Part shown: positions 32,758 through 42,259 of the stretch, piece by piece
Layout: each line of letters begins with the position of its first letter
Position numbering within the stretch: position 1 is the stretch's first letter
DNA from: Nakamurella silvestris
Lineage (GTDB): Bacteria > Actinomycetota > Actinomycetes > Mycobacteriales > Nakamurellaceae
Length of the DNA stretch: 64,000 nucleotides
Reading direction: 5' to 3'
Assembly: GCA_003576535.1 (NCBI GenBank)
Contig: QXCQ01000091.1
Location: forward strand, 142,952 to 206,951
Position numbers and translations under genes: made by a program
The notes under the pieces: generated by a model
Seen by the model: the letters and a program-made list of their open reading frames with translations, nothing else
Database searches by the model: none
What the model was told of the DNA's origin: nothing

Positions 32758-34274
32758 GTGTTGCGGGCCTTCTTCTTCCGGTGGGGCTTCTGGTCGCCGG
32801 CGGGTTCGCCGGCATCTGGTGGTGCCGTCTCATTCTCCCCCGCCGCGTCCGCTGCGGAGTCCTTGTTCTTCTTCCTGCTGCCCCGGGGCTCGTCACCGCG
32901 CCCGGTTCGGGTCTCGTCCGCACGCTCGGTCGGGATCTCCTGATCGACCGCGGCCGGGTCGAGGTCGGCGTCCGGGTCGGACTCCTCGTCCTCGGCCTCG
33001 TCGACGATCTGATGGACCAGGATGCTCTGCACCCGGGGCCGGCCGCGCCGGTCGTATCCGGCCTCACCGAGCAGGTGCAGGCCCTCGATGGTGGCCTCGG
33101 AGCCGGCCAGCGGCACCCGGCCGATGAGTTGGGCGAGCAGACCGCCGACGGTTTCGACCTCGTCGGTGGGCAGTTGCACGTCGAAGATCTCGCCGAGGTC
33201 CTCCACCGGGAGCTTCGCCGACACCCGCACCCGGTTCTCACCGAGATGTTCGATCGGGGCCGGGGTCTCGGCGTCGTACTCGTCGGTGATCTCCCCGACG
33301 ATCTCCTCCAGGATGTCCTCGATGGTCAGGATGCCGGCCGCTCCGCCGTACTCGTCGATGACCACCGCGAAGTGGTTGCGCTGCAACTGCATCTCCCGAA
33401 GCAGGGCGTCGACGTTCTTGGACTCGGGCACGAACTGGGCCGGGCGCATCAACTCGGTCAGCGCCGGTGAGATCGCCCCCTGTTCGGCGACCAGGGCGTG
33501 GTGGATCATGTCCTTGAGGTAGATCACCCCGAGGATGTCGTCCACGTTCTCGCCGATCACCGGGATCCGGGACATCCCGGAGATGTCGGCCAGGTGCAGA
33601 GCCTGACGCAGGCTCTTCGTCTGCTCGATCCAGACGACCTCGGTCCGCGGCACCATCACCTCGCGGGCGATCGTGTCACCGAGGGCGAAGACCGACTGCA
33701 GCATCTCCCGCTCGGTCTCCTCCACCACCCCGTTGTCGCCGGCCAGGTCGACCAGTTCCCGGAGCTCGATCTCCGAGGAGAAGGGCCCCTCCCGGAAGCC
33801 CTTGCCAGGGGTGATCGAGTTGCCCAGCCGGATCAACATGTTGGCCACCGGGCCCAGGATCGTGCCCAGCGCCCGCGTCGGTCCGGCCGCGATGAAGCCG
33901 ACGACGTACGGGTGCTGGCGACCGATGGTGCGAGGGAACACACCGACGATGACGTAGGAAATGCCGATCATCACCAGGGCGACGATCACCCCGACCCAGA
34001 CGTTGAAACCCCACACACTCAACGCCACCGCGCTGACCAGCACCGTTGCCGTGGTCTCGGCACCGACCCGCAACAGCAGCAACAGGTTGGTGAACCGGGG
34101 ACGGTCCTCGATGATCGCCTGCAGGGACGAGGCCCCTCGGCGTCCGTCCCGCTCGAACTCCTCGACCCGCGCCGAGGAGACCATGGTGATCGCCGAGTCC
34201 GCGGCGGCGCAGAGCGCGGCGAACGGAACCAGCAGGGCGGCGAGTACGAGGAGTACTACGTCAGAGGGTTCCAC
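32754..34274 (-). CDS. CNNM/CorC-type membrane protein with CBS domains
   Basis: The 506-residue protein has a DUF21/CNNM transmembrane domain in residues 1-140 (LLVLAALLVPFAALCAAADS, VGVIVALVMIGISYVIVGVF). A CBS pair follows (VMVPRTEVVWIEQ, FAVVIDEYGGAAGILTIEDI), then a CorC_HlyC domain (VSAKLPVEDLGEIFDVQL) and an acidic then Lys-rich disordered tail of about 90 residues. The family is linked to Mg2+/Co2+ handling; the hemolysin name is historical. Unusually for the family, the tail is long and highly charged. It sits between ybeY (9 bp gap) and era (overlap). Confidence 0.93.
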   Translation of the reverse strand: MEPSDVVLLVLAALLVPFAALCAAADSAITMVSSARVEEFERDGRRGASSLQAIIEDRPRFTNLLLLLRVGAETTATVLVSAVALSVWGFNVWVGVIVALVMIGISYVIVGVFPRTIGRQHPYVVGFIAAGPTRALGTILGPVANMLIRLGNSITPGKGFREGPFSSEIELRELVDLAGDNGVVEETEREMLQSVFALGDTIAREVMVPRTEVVWIEQTKSLRQALHLADISGMSRIPVIGENVDDILGVIYLKDMIHHALVAEQGAISPALTELMRPAQFVPESKNVDALLREMQLQRNHFAVVIDEYGGAAGILTIEDILEEIVGEITDEYDAETPAPIEHLGENRVRVSAKLPVEDLGEIFDVQLPTDEVETVGGLLAQLIGRVPLAGSEATIEGLHLLGEAGYDRRGRPRVQSILVHQIVDEAEDEESDPDADLDPAAVDQEIPTERADETRTGRGDEPRGSRKKNKDSAADAAGENETAPPDAGEPAGDQKPHRKKKARNT

Positions 34275-34283
34275 GAAAAACCG

Positions 34284-34862
34284 TCACGCCCGCCCGTGGT
34301 CGGTGTCCGGGGTCGACTCCGACGGACCCGGTTCGGGTGCCAGACCGACCGTGGTCAGCAGGGCGCTGTCCACGGCGTCGAGGCGTTCCCGGGCCCGATC
34401 GGCGGCCCGCTGTTCCCGCCAGGAGTCGAGCAGGTCGTTCTGCAGCCGGAACATCTCGCGTTCTTCGGCGGGTTCGGCGTGGTCGTAGCCGAGCAGATGC
34501 AAGATCCCGTGCACCGTCAGCAGGTGCAGCTCGTCGTCCAGGGTGTGACCGGCGGTGTTGGCCTGCTCGGCGGCGACCACCGGGCAGAGGACGACGTCGC
34601 CGAGGAGGGCGGGCCCGGGACTGTTGTCGTCGGGGCGGCGGGCGGTGTCCAGCTCGTCCATCGGGAAGCTCATCACATCGGTCGGACCCGGTTCGTCCAT
34701 CCACTTGATGTGCAGTTCCGTCATGGCCTCGACGTCCATCAGGATGATCGACAGCTCCGCCAGGGCGTTGATCCCCATCTCGGCCAGGGCGAAACGGGAC
34801 ACCGAGACGAGCGCGAGCTCGTCGATCCCCACACCGGATTCGTTGGCTATCTCGATGCTCAT
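34284..34862 (-). CDS. ybeY: Endoribonuclease YbeY, rRNA maturation
   Basis: The 192-residue metalloprotein has the UPF0054 signature [11 protein letters not shown] (His118, His122, His128) and the preceding [10 protein letters not shown] and LLGDVVLCP motifs. It acts in 16S rRNA 3'-end maturation and ribosome quality control. The last 35 residues are an acidic, Pro-rich extension that is not part of the core. The ATG overlaps the phoH stop (ATGA), and corC follows after 9 bp. Confidence 0.96.
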   Translation of the reverse strand: MSIEIANESGVGIDELALVSVSRFALAEMGINALAELSIILMDVEAMTELHIKWMDEPGPTDVMSFPMDELDTARRPDDNSPGPALLGDVVLCPVVAAEQANTAGHTLDDELHLLTVHGILHLLGYDHAEPAEEREMFRLQNDLLDSWREQRAADRARERLDAVDSALLTTVGLAPEPGPSESTPDTDHGRA

Positions 34863-36055
34863 CGGGTCGGCCTCGCCGGACGTGCGACATGTCGGTTCTG
34901 CACCAGCGGGCTCGCGGTCGGGTTCTCCTCGTCCCACCGCCCGTAGGCCTCGACGATCTCTCCGACCAGGGAGTGACGAACCACGTCGGCCGCGTTGAGC
35001 AGCGAGAAGTTCACGTCGTCGACGCCGCGCAGGATCTCCCGGACGACCTGCAGCCCGGACCGCTGGCCGTTGGGCAGATCGATCTGGGTGACATCGCCGG
35101 TGACCACGATCTTGCTGCCGAACCCGAGTCGGGTGAGGAACATCTTCATCTGCTCGGGCGTCGTGTTCTGCGCCTCATCCAGGATGATGAATGCGTCGTT
35201 GAGGGTCCGCCCACGCATGTAGGCCAGCGGTGCGACCTCGATGGTGCCGGCCTGGATCAGCCGTGGGATCGACTCGGGGTCGATCATGTCGTGCAGGGCG
35301 TCGAACAACGGACGCAGGTACGGGTCGATCTTGTCGTTCAACGTGCCGGGCAGGTAGCCGAGCCGCTCCCCCGCCTCGACGGCGGGCCTGGTCAGGATGA
35401 TCCGGTTGGCCTGCTTGATCTGCAGGGCCTGGACCGCCTTGGCCATGGCGAGGTAGGTCTTGCCGGTACCGGCGGGGCCGATGCCGAAGGTGATCGTGTT
35501 GGTGTCGATGGCATCGACGTAACTCTTCTGGTTGACCGTTTTGGGTCGGATGGTGCGGCCGCGCCGGGAGATGATGTTCAGCCCGAGCACCTCGGTGGGC
35601 GACTCGCCTCCCTCGGCGAGCATGCCGATGGACCTGCGGACGGCGTCCGGGGTGATCCTTGATCCAGATTCTTGCAAAGTCATCAGCTCCCGCAGCACCT
35701 TCTCGGCGAAGGCAACGTCATGGGCATCCCCGCGCAGGGTGATTCGATTGCCGCGCACGTGGATATCGGCCTCGAGGGATTGCTCGAGTTGTCGTAACAA
35801 TGCGTCCCGGAATCCGAGCAGACCGATCATGGCCCGATCGTCGGCGACGACGATGACCGATTCGGCCGACCCGGCGGGCGGCTTGCCGTGGATGGGATCT
35901 GTGATGGCCGGCCTCGAGTCCGTCGTGTCGCTGGTCGCCGGGTCGTTGCTCGTCGAGTCGCCGTGTGACGCCTCGTCGTTCGCGGACTCGGTGAAACGCC
36001 GCTTGCGGGCTGAGGCCGAGGAAGTGTCGGGCACCGGGTGATTGCCTGCCTTCAT
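34859..36055 (-). CDS. phoH: PhoH-like ATPase (PhoH2-less form)
   Basis: The 398-residue protein has a disordered Ser/Asp-rich N-terminus of about 60 residues, a short KH-like region ([20 protein letters not shown]) and a RecA-like ATPase: Walker [32 protein letters not shown], Walker [15 protein letters not shown] and sensor [12 protein letters not shown]. PhoH proteins are ATPases probably acting as RNA helicases. It heads the phoH-ybeY-corC-era operon. The start ATG has no strong ribosome site, and an internal start after the disordered region cannot be excluded. Confidence 0.95.
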   Translation of the reverse strand: MKAGNHPVPDTSSASARKRRFTESANDEASHGDSTSNDPATSDTTDSRPAITDPIHGKPPAGSAESVIVVADDRAMIGLLGFRDALLRQLEQSLEADIHVRGNRITLRGDAHDVAFAEKVLRELMTLQESGSRITPDAVRRSIGMLAEGGESPTEVLGLNIISRRGRTIRPKTVNQKSYVDAIDTNTITFGIGPAGTGKTYLAMAKAVQALQIKQANRIILTRPAVEAGERLGYLPGTLNDKIDPYLRPLFDALHDMIDPESIPRLIQAGTIEVAPLAYMRGRTLNDAFIILDEAQNTTPEQMKMFLTRLGFGSKIVVTGDVTQIDLPNGQRSGLQVVREILRGVDDVNFSLLNAADVVRHSLVGEIVEAYGRWDEENPTASPLVQNRHVARPARPTR

Positions 36056-36215
36056 GGGGGATTCGCCGGGAGACCGGTCGGATCAATGCTGATCAGTGAT
36101 ACCGACGATCCTACCGGGAGGTACCGACACAGTTCGCCGGGTTTTACATCTCATCGGTGTGGGGTCGGTGGTTGCGGGTGCGGCTCATGGCGTGGCGTTC
36201 CGTGCGTCCACCAGA

Positions 36216-36548
36216 TCACCAGGGCAGTTTTGTGCCCGCCAGCAGATGCAGATGGGCGTGGAAGACCGTCTGTCCGCCGTCGGCCCCGGTGTTGAAGATC
36301 ATCCGGTACCCGCCCTCGGACACACCCTGATCGGCCGCGACCTGGCCGGCGGTGGTGATGAGCTCCCCGACCAGGGCAGGGTCGGCGGCGGCGACCGTCG
36401 CCGCGTCCGGGTAGTGGACCTTGGGCACCACGAGGATGTGGACCGGTGCCTTCGGGGCGATGTCACGGAAGGCCAGGGTGCGCTCGCCGTCGAACACGAC
36501 ATCGGCGGGGATGTCACCGGACACGATCTTGCAGAAGAGGCAATCCAT
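36216..36548 (-). CDS. HIT family nucleotide-binding hydrolase (HINT-like)
   Basis: The 110-residue protein contains the histidine triad VFHAHLHLLAG (His97, His99, His101), with His99 the expected nucleophile. The N-terminal CLFCKI knuckle (Cys3, Cys6) is typical of zinc-binding HINT proteins that hydrolyse nucleoside phosphoramidates. TAACCT ends 6 nt before the ATG, supporting a leaderless transcript. It precedes phoH by 160 bp on the same strand. The cellular substrate is unknown. Confidence 0.95.
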   Translation of the reverse strand: MDCLFCKIVSGDIPADVVFDGERTLAFRDIAPKAPVHILVVPKVHYPDAATVAAADPALVGELITTAGQVAADQGVSEGGYRMIFNTGADGGQTVFHAHLHLLAGTKLPW

Positions 36549-36630
36549 CGGATCAGGTTAACGTGCCGCGTCGTCGCTGATCCCGACCGCTCCCCCCGCC
36601 GGCCGCGCTCCGTGCCGCCTGCTGCCCCCG

Positions 36631-36700
36631 CCGACCGCGCTCCGTGTCGACAATCGCGCTGCATGCAGCGAGCGCGGACGTCGGGAAGGAGCGCGGTCGG
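36631..36700. repeat. 70-bp double palindrome (family B-like, different arms)
   Basis: Outer arms CCGACCGCGCTCC/GGAGCGCGGTCGG enclose a perfect 14-bp centre CGCTGCATGCAGCG. A partial direct copy of the left arm lies at 36596-36615. Length and TGCA centre match family B, but the arms differ. Confidence 0.8.
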
Positions 36701-36732
36701 GGCCAGTCGGGGCAGGGACCAGCGGTCAGGCG

Positions 36733-37371
36733 TCAGGGAGCGAGGACCCCGAGCGCGAAGGCGAGGGAGTACGGCCACGGGCCGTAGCCGTCATCGATGG
36801 TGAAGTGCCGGTGGTTCGGGAAGTAGGCGACCTCGGCCCCCAGGGACTCGCCCCAGGCCACGGCGTCCCCCGGGAAGTACGGGTCGTTGTCGGAGACCGC
36901 GATCGTGAAGGCGGCGCCGGACGCGGCGATGGCGGCGGCGAGTTCGGCATCGGATTCGGCGGCCTCGAACGGGGCAAGCTGCTCCACGGTCCGCATCACC
37001 TCGCGGGCGGGCGGCCCGACCAACAGCACCCGGTCGGCGGGGAAGGGGAGATCGGCCGCCGCGTACTCGGCCACGATCCGCAGCACGGTCCAGCAGGCCA
37101 GGCTGTGCGCGATCAGCACCCGCTGCCCGGCCGGCACCCCCGCCAGCTCCCGCAGCACCTCCTCGCGCCACACCGACACCACCGGCTCATCGGTGTCAGG
37201 CAGCTGCGGGTAACGCGCCTGCACACCGGCGGTCGCAGCCGCTTCGGCCACGAGTCGCTGCCAGTGCCCGATCGGCCGCACGTTGGTCCAGCCGTGCAGC
37301 AGCACGATGCCGGTCGGTGCGGGCAGGTCCGTCGGAAGCTCGGCCGACGCGGTCACAGGGGTACTCGTCAT
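36733..37371 (-). CDS. Small serine hydrolase, RBBP9/YdeN type
   Basis: The 212-residue alpha/beta hydrolase has GIVLLHGWTNVRPIGHWQ at the oxyanion strand, the nucleophile elbow LIAHSLACWTVLR (AHSLA variant), the acid in AVSDNDPYFPG and the histidine in FPNHRHFTID. This pattern is that of RBBP9/YdeN proteins, cytoplasmic serine hydrolases of unknown substrate. It follows the larger hydrolase gene after 3 bp, so both belong to the rsmE-led operon. Confidence 0.92.
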   Translation of the reverse strand: MTSTPVTASAELPTDLPAPTGIVLLHGWTNVRPIGHWQRLVAEAAATAGVQARYPQLPDTDEPVVSVWREEVLRELAGVPAGQRVLIAHSLACWTVLRIVAEYAAADLPFPADRVLLVGPPAREVMRTVEQLAPFEAAESDAELAAAIAASGAAFTIAVSDNDPYFPGDAVAWGESLGAEVAYFPNHRHFTIDDGYGPWPYSLAFALGVLAP

Positions 37372-37374
37372 GTC

Positions 37375-38262
37375 TCACAGCATGCCAAGGACGGCGTCCC
37401 GGCACACCTCCCAGGCCATGTGATTCGGATCGATCAGCTCCATGTGTCCGACCCCGGGAATCCCGATCAGCCGAGCAGGGTCCCCGGCCAGCACGGCGGC
37501 GTCGACGTAGCGGGTCGACTGTTCGAAGGGCACGTCCTCGTCGTCGGTGCCGTGCACACAGGTCACCCTGGCCCCGTCACCGACATGTTCCAGGGGTGAG
37601 GAATGGGTGTAGCGCTGCGGCACCGAACCCGGCTCCCCCTCCATCAGATCGATGATCGCACCGTTGCCGGTGCCGTCCAGCCCGCCCTGGATCAGGTCGA
37701 GGACCCCCGCCTGGGTGACGGCCCCACGGACCGGCACCCACCGCTCACCAGGGGTGATCGATCCGGGGGTGCCCGAACGCAAGGAGGGCCGATGGGCCAG
37801 CCAGGCCGCCAGTTGCCCACCGGCCGAATGTCCGATCACCACCACGCTGTCCAGGTTCAACCGGCCGCCGGCCAGGTACTGCCCCGAGGTCGCCAGGGCA
37901 TCGACGGCGCGGGCGACGTCGGCCATGGTCCGCGGCCAACCACCCCCGCCGTTGTCACCGGTGCCGACCCGCCGGTACTCCACGGCCACGGCGGCGACAC
38001 CGAAGGAGGCGAGGTTGCGCGCCAGGGGCACGGCCAGTTCGATGCCGTAGCGGGGCTTCCAGAATCCGCCGTGGATGACGACGACCACGGGCAGCAGCTC
38101 CCCCGGCGGCAGGTACATCCGGGCGAACTGGGACGGGTGGGAGCCGTAGGCGTACTCGGCTTCGGTGTACTCGGTCATTGCTCGATCACTGGTCGCTCGA
38201 TCATGGGGTCGGTCGGTCGTACGCGGGTGTGGGTCGTGGTGGTGCCGGTCGTCCTGGCTCAT
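37375..38262 (-). CDS. Alpha/beta hydrolase (esterase/formamidase-like)
   Basis: The hydrolase core has the oxyanion HGGFW (VVVIHGGFWKPRYG), the nucleophile VIGHSAGGQLAAWLA, an acid in CVHGTDDEDVP and a histidine in GVGHMELID, as in the BD-FAE/kynurenine-formamidase-like esterases. With the ATG at 38262 the start overlaps the rsmE stop as ATGA and gives 295 residues. However, the first 28 residues are a His/Asp/Arg-rich low-complexity stretch, so the ATG at 38178 is a real alternative. Substrate is unknown. Confidence 0.88.
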   Translation of the reverse strand: MSQDDRHHHDPHPRTTDRPHDRATSDRAMTEYTEAEYAYGSHPSQFARMYLPPGELLPVVVVIHGGFWKPRYGIELAVPLARNLASFGVAAVAVEYRRVGTGDNGGGGWPRTMADVARAVDALATSGQYLAGGRLNLDSVVVIGHSAGGQLAAWLAHRPSLRSGTPGSITPGERWVPVRGAVTQAGVLDLIQGGLDGTGNGAIIDLMEGEPGSVPQRYTHSSPLEHVGDGARVTCVHGTDDEDVPFEQSTRYVDAAVLAGDPARLIGIPGVGHMELIDPNHMAWEVCRDAVLGML

Positions 38263-39002
38263 CCGTGCCATCTGCCGGTGAGGGCGCCGATGGCCCCGAG
38301 GGCCACCGCACCGGCGGTGGAGGTGCGCAGGACCTCGTGGCCGAGCCGGACCGGAACCGCGCCGGCGGCACGGAAGGCCGTCAGCTCCTCCGGGGCGATC
38401 CCACCCTCCGGGCCGATGATCAGGACGACGTCACCGGCGGCGGGGAAGGTGATCCCGGTCAGCGGTGTCGCCTCGGCCTCGTGCAGCACCAGGGCCAGTT
38501 CGGCCTGGTCGATGACGGTCAGCAGGTCCTTCGTGGTGTGCAGGTCGTGCACCTGCGGCACCCGGGCCCGACGGGACTGCTTGGCGGCCTCGCGGGCGAC
38601 GGTCTGCCATTTGGCCACCCCCTTGACCGCCTTGTCGGCAGTCCACCTGGCCACACATCGGGATGCCGACCAGGGGATGATCCCGTCCGCACCAGCCTCC
38701 GTCACCAGATCGACCGCCAGGTCCGAACGGTCACCTTTGGGCAGGGCCTGCACGATCACGACCCGGGGACCGGCCTCGGCGGTGAGCTCCACCGGTCCGA
38801 CCTCGACGGTCAGCTCGGACTTGGCCACGGCGATCACCGAGGCCACGGCCGTGGTGCCTGCGCCGTCGGTGAGGACCAGCCTCTCGCCCACCCGCATCCG
38901 TCGGACCGCGGCGGCGTGCCGGCCCTCCGGCCCGTCCAGCAGGAAAGGACCGGGGCCGGGCACCGCCGTCACCAGAAAATAGGGATGGGAATTGGTCGGC
39001 AC
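38259..39002 (-). CDS. rsmE: 16S rRNA m3U1498 methyltransferase RsmE
   Basis: The 247-residue SPOUT-class enzyme has the N-terminal PUA-like region (FLLDGPEGRHAAAVRRMRVG). The catalytic knotted domain includes VVIVQALPKGDRSDLAVDLV, ADGIIPWSASRCVARW, LIIGPEGGIAPEEL (SAM site) and LGHEVLRTSTAGAVALGAI. It methylates N3 of U1498 in the decoding centre of the 30S subunit. The GTG start follows dnaJ by 98 bp, as in mycobacteria (dnaJ2-rsmE). Confidence 0.96.
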   Translation of the reverse strand: MPTNSHPYFLVTAVPGPGPFLLDGPEGRHAAAVRRMRVGERLVLTDGAGTTAVASVIAVAKSELTVEVGPVELTAEAGPRVVIVQALPKGDRSDLAVDLVTEAGADGIIPWSASRCVARWTADKAVKGVAKWQTVAREAAKQSRRARVPQVHDLHTTKDLLTVIDQAELALVLHEAEATPLTGITFPAAGDVVLIIGPEGGIAPEELTAFRAAGAVPVRLGHEVLRTSTAGAVALGAIGALTGRWHG

Positions 39003-39100
39003 AGTTCGTTATGCAACCATGCCCGCGCCACGAGGGGTTAATGCGGCAGGCCGAACACGGTGTGAAGGCCGTGTTCGTTCCGGCCGTACCCCGGTCGGCC

Positions 39101-40252
39101 TCATCGCCCGGCGAAGGTCTCCTTGATCCGGCTGAAGATCCCGTTGTGGGAACGCTCGGCCAGTTCCGGCTGCTCCTCGCCGCGCAGGGTCGCCAGCTCA
39201 CGCAGCAGCTCGGCCTGCCGGGCATCCACCCGGGTCGGGGTGATGACCTCGATGTGGACGTGCAGGTTGCCGTTCCCGGTACCCCGCAGCCGCGGCATGC
39301 CCTGGTTCCGCAGGGTGATGACGGTGCCCGACTGGGTGCCCGGTTTGATGTCCAGGTCCTCGGTGTCGAGCAGGGTGGTCAACGTCATCGAGGTGCCCAG
39401 GGCCGCAGCCGTCATCGGCACGTGCACCGTGCAGTGCAGCTCGACGCCGTCCCGGGTGAACATCTCGTGCTGGATCTCGCGGACCTCGACGTAGAGATCG
39501 CCGGGGGCGCCACCGCCGGGGCCCACCTCGCCCTGGCCGGTCAGCCGGACGCGGATGCCGTCGCCGACACCGGCCGGGATGTTGGCGCGGACCGAGCGGC
39601 GGGTGCGAACCCGTCCCTCGCCCACGCACTGGCGGCACGGCTCCGGGATGACCTCGCCGAAACCACGGCAGGTCGGGCAGGGCCGTGAGGTCATGACCTG
39701 GCCCAGCAGGGAGCGCTGGATCTGCTGGATCTCACCGGCGCCCTTGCAGGTGTCGCAGGTGACGGCGGTGGTGCCTTCGGCGGTTCCGGCGCCGTGGCAG
39801 AGCGAGCAGATGGCCGCGGTGTCCACGGCGAGATCCTTGGCCACACCGGTGGCGCACTCCTCCAGGGTCAGCTCGACCGGGATCAGGGCGTCGTCACCCT
39901 GGCGGACCCGGGAGCGCGGACCGCGGGTACGCGCGCCGCCGCCGAAGAAGGCGTCCATGATGTCGCCGAGTCCGACGCCGCCGCCGAAGGGATCACCGGA
40001 GGGTCCCCCGCCGCCGCCGTTGGGCGCGAGCGGATCCCCACCGAGGTCCACGACCTGCCGTTTGGCCGGGTCGGAGAGCACCTCGTAGACGGAGGTGACC
40101 TCTTTGAACCTGGCCTGGGCAGCCGGATCCGGGTTGACATCCGGGTGCAGCTCGCGGGCGAGCTTGCGGTAGGCCCGTTTGATGTCCTCCGCCGAGGCGT
40201 CCTTGCGGACGCCGAGTGTTCCGTAATAGTCGCGTGCCACGCTCTGCACCAC
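39101..40252 (-). CDS. dnaJ: Chaperone DnaJ (DnaJ2 of the hrcA operon)
   Basis: The 383-residue co-chaperone has a J domain with HPD at 36-38, a Gly/Phe-rich linker ([20 protein letters not shown]), four zinc knuckles ([32 protein letters not shown]) and the C-terminal substrate-binding domain. The GTG start is preceded by GGAAGG. It stimulates DnaK ATPase. It lies 184 bp downstream of hrcA on the same strand and should be under CIRCE control from 41558-41584. Confidence 0.97.
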   Translation of the reverse strand: MVQSVARDYYGTLGVRKDASAEDIKRAYRKLARELHPDVNPDPAAQARFKEVTSVYEVLSDPAKRQVVDLGGDPLAPNGGGGGPSGDPFGGGVGLGDIMDAFFGGGARTRGPRSRVRQGDDALIPVELTLEECATGVAKDLAVDTAAICSLCHGAGTAEGTTAVTCDTCKGAGEIQQIQRSLLGQVMTSRPCPTCRGFGEVIPEPCRQCVGEGRVRTRRSVRANIPAGVGDGIRVRLTGQGEVGPGGGAPGDLYVEVREIQHEMFTRDGVELHCTVHVPMTAAALGTSMTLTTLLDTEDLDIKPGTQSGTVITLRNQGMPRLRGTGNGNLHVHIEVITPTRVDARQAELLRELATLRGEEQPELAERSHNGIFSRIKETFAGR

Positions 40253-40436
40253 AGACCTTCCTCGCGGGCCGCGGACGGCCCGAGTTCAGTGTTTCCCGAG
40301 TCCAGTTCCCTGGGCTCAATTATCTGCACGCATTCGTACCGATGCGCTGGTGTGACTGCTGCTCTACTGCTGGTACCTCGACCGTCGTACGGACCGGGAC
40401 CCTCGTGCCGCCGGGTCGGGCGGAATCCGTGCCGAT

Positions 40437-41459
40437 CTACCGCGTGGCCAGGATCTCGCCGACGTATCGTGCAACGGCCCGGACGGCCGCCATCGTTCCC
40501 GGATAGTCCATCCGAGTGGGACCCACCACAGCCAGGCCTCCCATCACAGTGTCCCCCGCCCCGTATCCGGCGCTCACCAGCGCGGAGGCGGAGAGGTTGG
40601 CATCGTCGTTCTCCTGGCCGATCGACACCATCACCGCATCCGGGGTCTGCACCAGGGCGAGCAGCTTGAGCAGGGTGACCTGCTCGTCGAGAGCTTCCAG
40701 GACCCCGCGCAGGGTGGCGGGCTGGTCGACCCAGGCACCGGACAGGTGCGAGGTTCCCGAGAGGACCAGACGCTCCCCCGGGTGCTCGCTCAGGGCTTCC
40801 ACCAGCGCGCCGGCGACGGTGTTCACCGTCGGGCGCAGGGCCGGTGGGGCGGCCTCGGACAGTCCGGCGACGGCGGACGCGGCCTCGGCGAGCCGCTTGC
40901 CGGTGACGGCCTCGGCGAACAGGCTGCGGATCACCAGGTAGCTGTCGTCGGCCAGCTCTCCGGGCAGGTCCACCACCCGTTGTTCCACCCGACCGGTGTC
41001 GGTGATGACCACCACGAGCAGCCGCAGCGGGCCCAGGGCCACCAGTTCCAGATGCCGCACCGTGGAACGGGTCAACGTCGGGTACTGGACGACGGCGACC
41101 TGGCGGGTGATCTGGGCCAGCAGGCGCACACTGCGCTGCAGGACGTCGTCGAGGTCGACCGCCTCGGAGAGGAACTGCTGGATCGCGTGACGCTCGCCCG
41201 GGGACAACGGTTTGACCTGGGACAGACGATCGACGAAGAGCCGGTAGCCCTTGTCCGTCGGGATCCGGCCGGCCGAGGTGTGCGGCTGGGCGATGTACCC
41301 GTCGTCCTCCAGTACCGCCATGTCGTTGCGGATCGTCGCCGCCGAGACACCGAGCTGGTGCCGGTCGACGAGGGATTTGGAGCCGACGGGCTCGTGGGTG
41401 GCGACGTAATCGGCGACGATGGCCCGGAGCACGTCGAAGCGACGGTCTTCTGCCGACAT
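40437..41459 (-). CDS. hrcA: Heat-inducible transcription repressor HrcA
   Basis: The 340-residue repressor starts with the winged-helix DNA-binding domain ([59 protein letters not shown]). It continues with the GAF-like dimerisation and inserted domains ([20 protein letters not shown]). It binds CIRCE operators and requires GroE for folding. AAAGGAG lies upstream of the ATG with long spacing. A CIRCE copy about 100 bp upstream indicates autoregulation of hrcA-dnaJ. Confidence 0.97.
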   Translation of the reverse strand: MSAEDRRFDVLRAIVADYVATHEPVGSKSLVDRHQLGVSAATIRNDMAVLEDDGYIAQPHTSAGRIPTDKGYRLFVDRLSQVKPLSPGERHAIQQFLSEAVDLDDVLQRSVRLLAQITRQVAVVQYPTLTRSTVRHLELVALGPLRLLVVVITDTGRVEQRVVDLPGELADDSYLVIRSLFAEAVTGKRLAEAASAVAGLSEAAPPALRPTVNTVAGALVEALSEHPGERLVLSGTSHLSGAWVDQPATLRGVLEALDEQVTLLKLLALVQTPDAVMVSIGQENDDANLSASALVSAGYGAGDTVMGGLAVVGPTRMDYPGTMAAVRAVARYVGEILATR

Positions 41460-41557
41460 CTGGCGCACACTCCTTTCGGCCTGGTTCGTGCCGGGCGCGG
41501 CCGTCCTTCGGCGGACAGGGCTGCGGACCCGCGCCGGGGGGTTGCTCCCGGCAGGCA

Positions 41558-41584
41558 CTGGCACTCGTCAGTGCCGTCTGCCAG
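41558..41584 (-). promoter_or_regulatory. CIRCE operator of hrcA-dnaJ
   Basis: CTGGCAGAC and GAGTGCCAG (7 of 9 positions paired) are separated by exactly 9 nt, as in the CIRCE consensus TTAGCACTC-N9-GAGTGCTAA. A -10-like TACACT (41582-41587, minus strand) overlaps its edge, so bound HrcA would block the promoter. Confidence 0.85.
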
Positions 41585-41857
41585 TGTAATCGCCCGGCGG
41601 CGTCCACCCCTTCCGCACACATTCGCGTGACACCCGGCGGGTTCGGTCCCGGCGGGTCGGATCGGCGGCGGTGCCGGTCGAGCAACCCTTCCGGCCGGTC
41701 GGAGTGACCCATCTGCCACGTCGAGAGTGCATGAATGCCCGGAACCGGGATGCGTCAGCGGTTAGGCTGAGGCCCGATTGTGTTGCCGGGACCTCCCGGC
41801 GGCCAGGTCCCACGGGATCTGTTGGCAGGTGTTCGGTACATGTTCGGAAGGCCCGCG

Positions 41858-42175
41858 ATGATTTTCAAGGATGTGCGCGACGGCCGCCCCTACCCGGACC
41901 ACGGCCTGTCGTTGAAGGACTGGGCCAGGATCCCGCCCCGTCAGATGCGGCTCGACGAGCTGATCGCCACCAAGCGCGAGCTGCGTCTGGACACCCTGCT
42001 CGACGAGGACTCGACCTTCTACGGTGACCTGTTCCCGCACGCGGTGCACTGGTCCGGTGAGGTCTACCTGGAGGACGGGCTGCACCGCGCGCTGCGTTCG
42101 GCGCTGCAGCAGCGGACCGTCATCCATGTGCGGGTGCTCGACCTCGACGAGCTCCGCGGCGCCAACGGGCGATAG
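41858..42175 (+). CDS. Conserved actinobacterial protein next to hrcA, unknown function
   Basis: The 105-residue protein starts at an ATG with GGAAGG 6 nt upstream. It is dense in conserved-looking motifs: IFKDVRDGRPYPDHGL, WARIPPRQMRLDEL, DEDSTFYGDLFPHAVHW and YLEDGLHRALRSAL. I recall close relatives in other actinobacteria, annotated as hypothetical; DGLHRALRSAL resembles ParB-type DGxHR regions, but that is only a hint. No membrane segment or signal is seen. It is divergent from hrcA and convergent with hemW. Confidence 0.85.
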   Translation: MIFKDVRDGRPYPDHGLSLKDWARIPPRQMRLDELIATKRELRLDTLLDEDSTFYGDLFPHAVHWSGEVYLEDGLHRALRSALQQRTVIHVRVLDLDELRGANGR

Positions 42176-42180
42176 GTCTC

Positions 42181-42252
42181 CGTTCCCGCGCGCGATGTTC
42201 GTCCTCGCGCGCCATGCAACGCGCGCGAGGAGCAAGAACGTGCGCGGGAACG
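42181..42252. repeat. 72-bp double palindrome (family B variant)
   Basis: Outer arms CGTTCCCGCGC/GCGCGGGAACG, inner arms CCTCGCGCGC/GCGCGCGAGG, centre CATGCAAC. It lies between the convergent 41858-42175 gene and hemW. Confidence 0.85.
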
Positions 42253-42259
42253 GCAGGTC

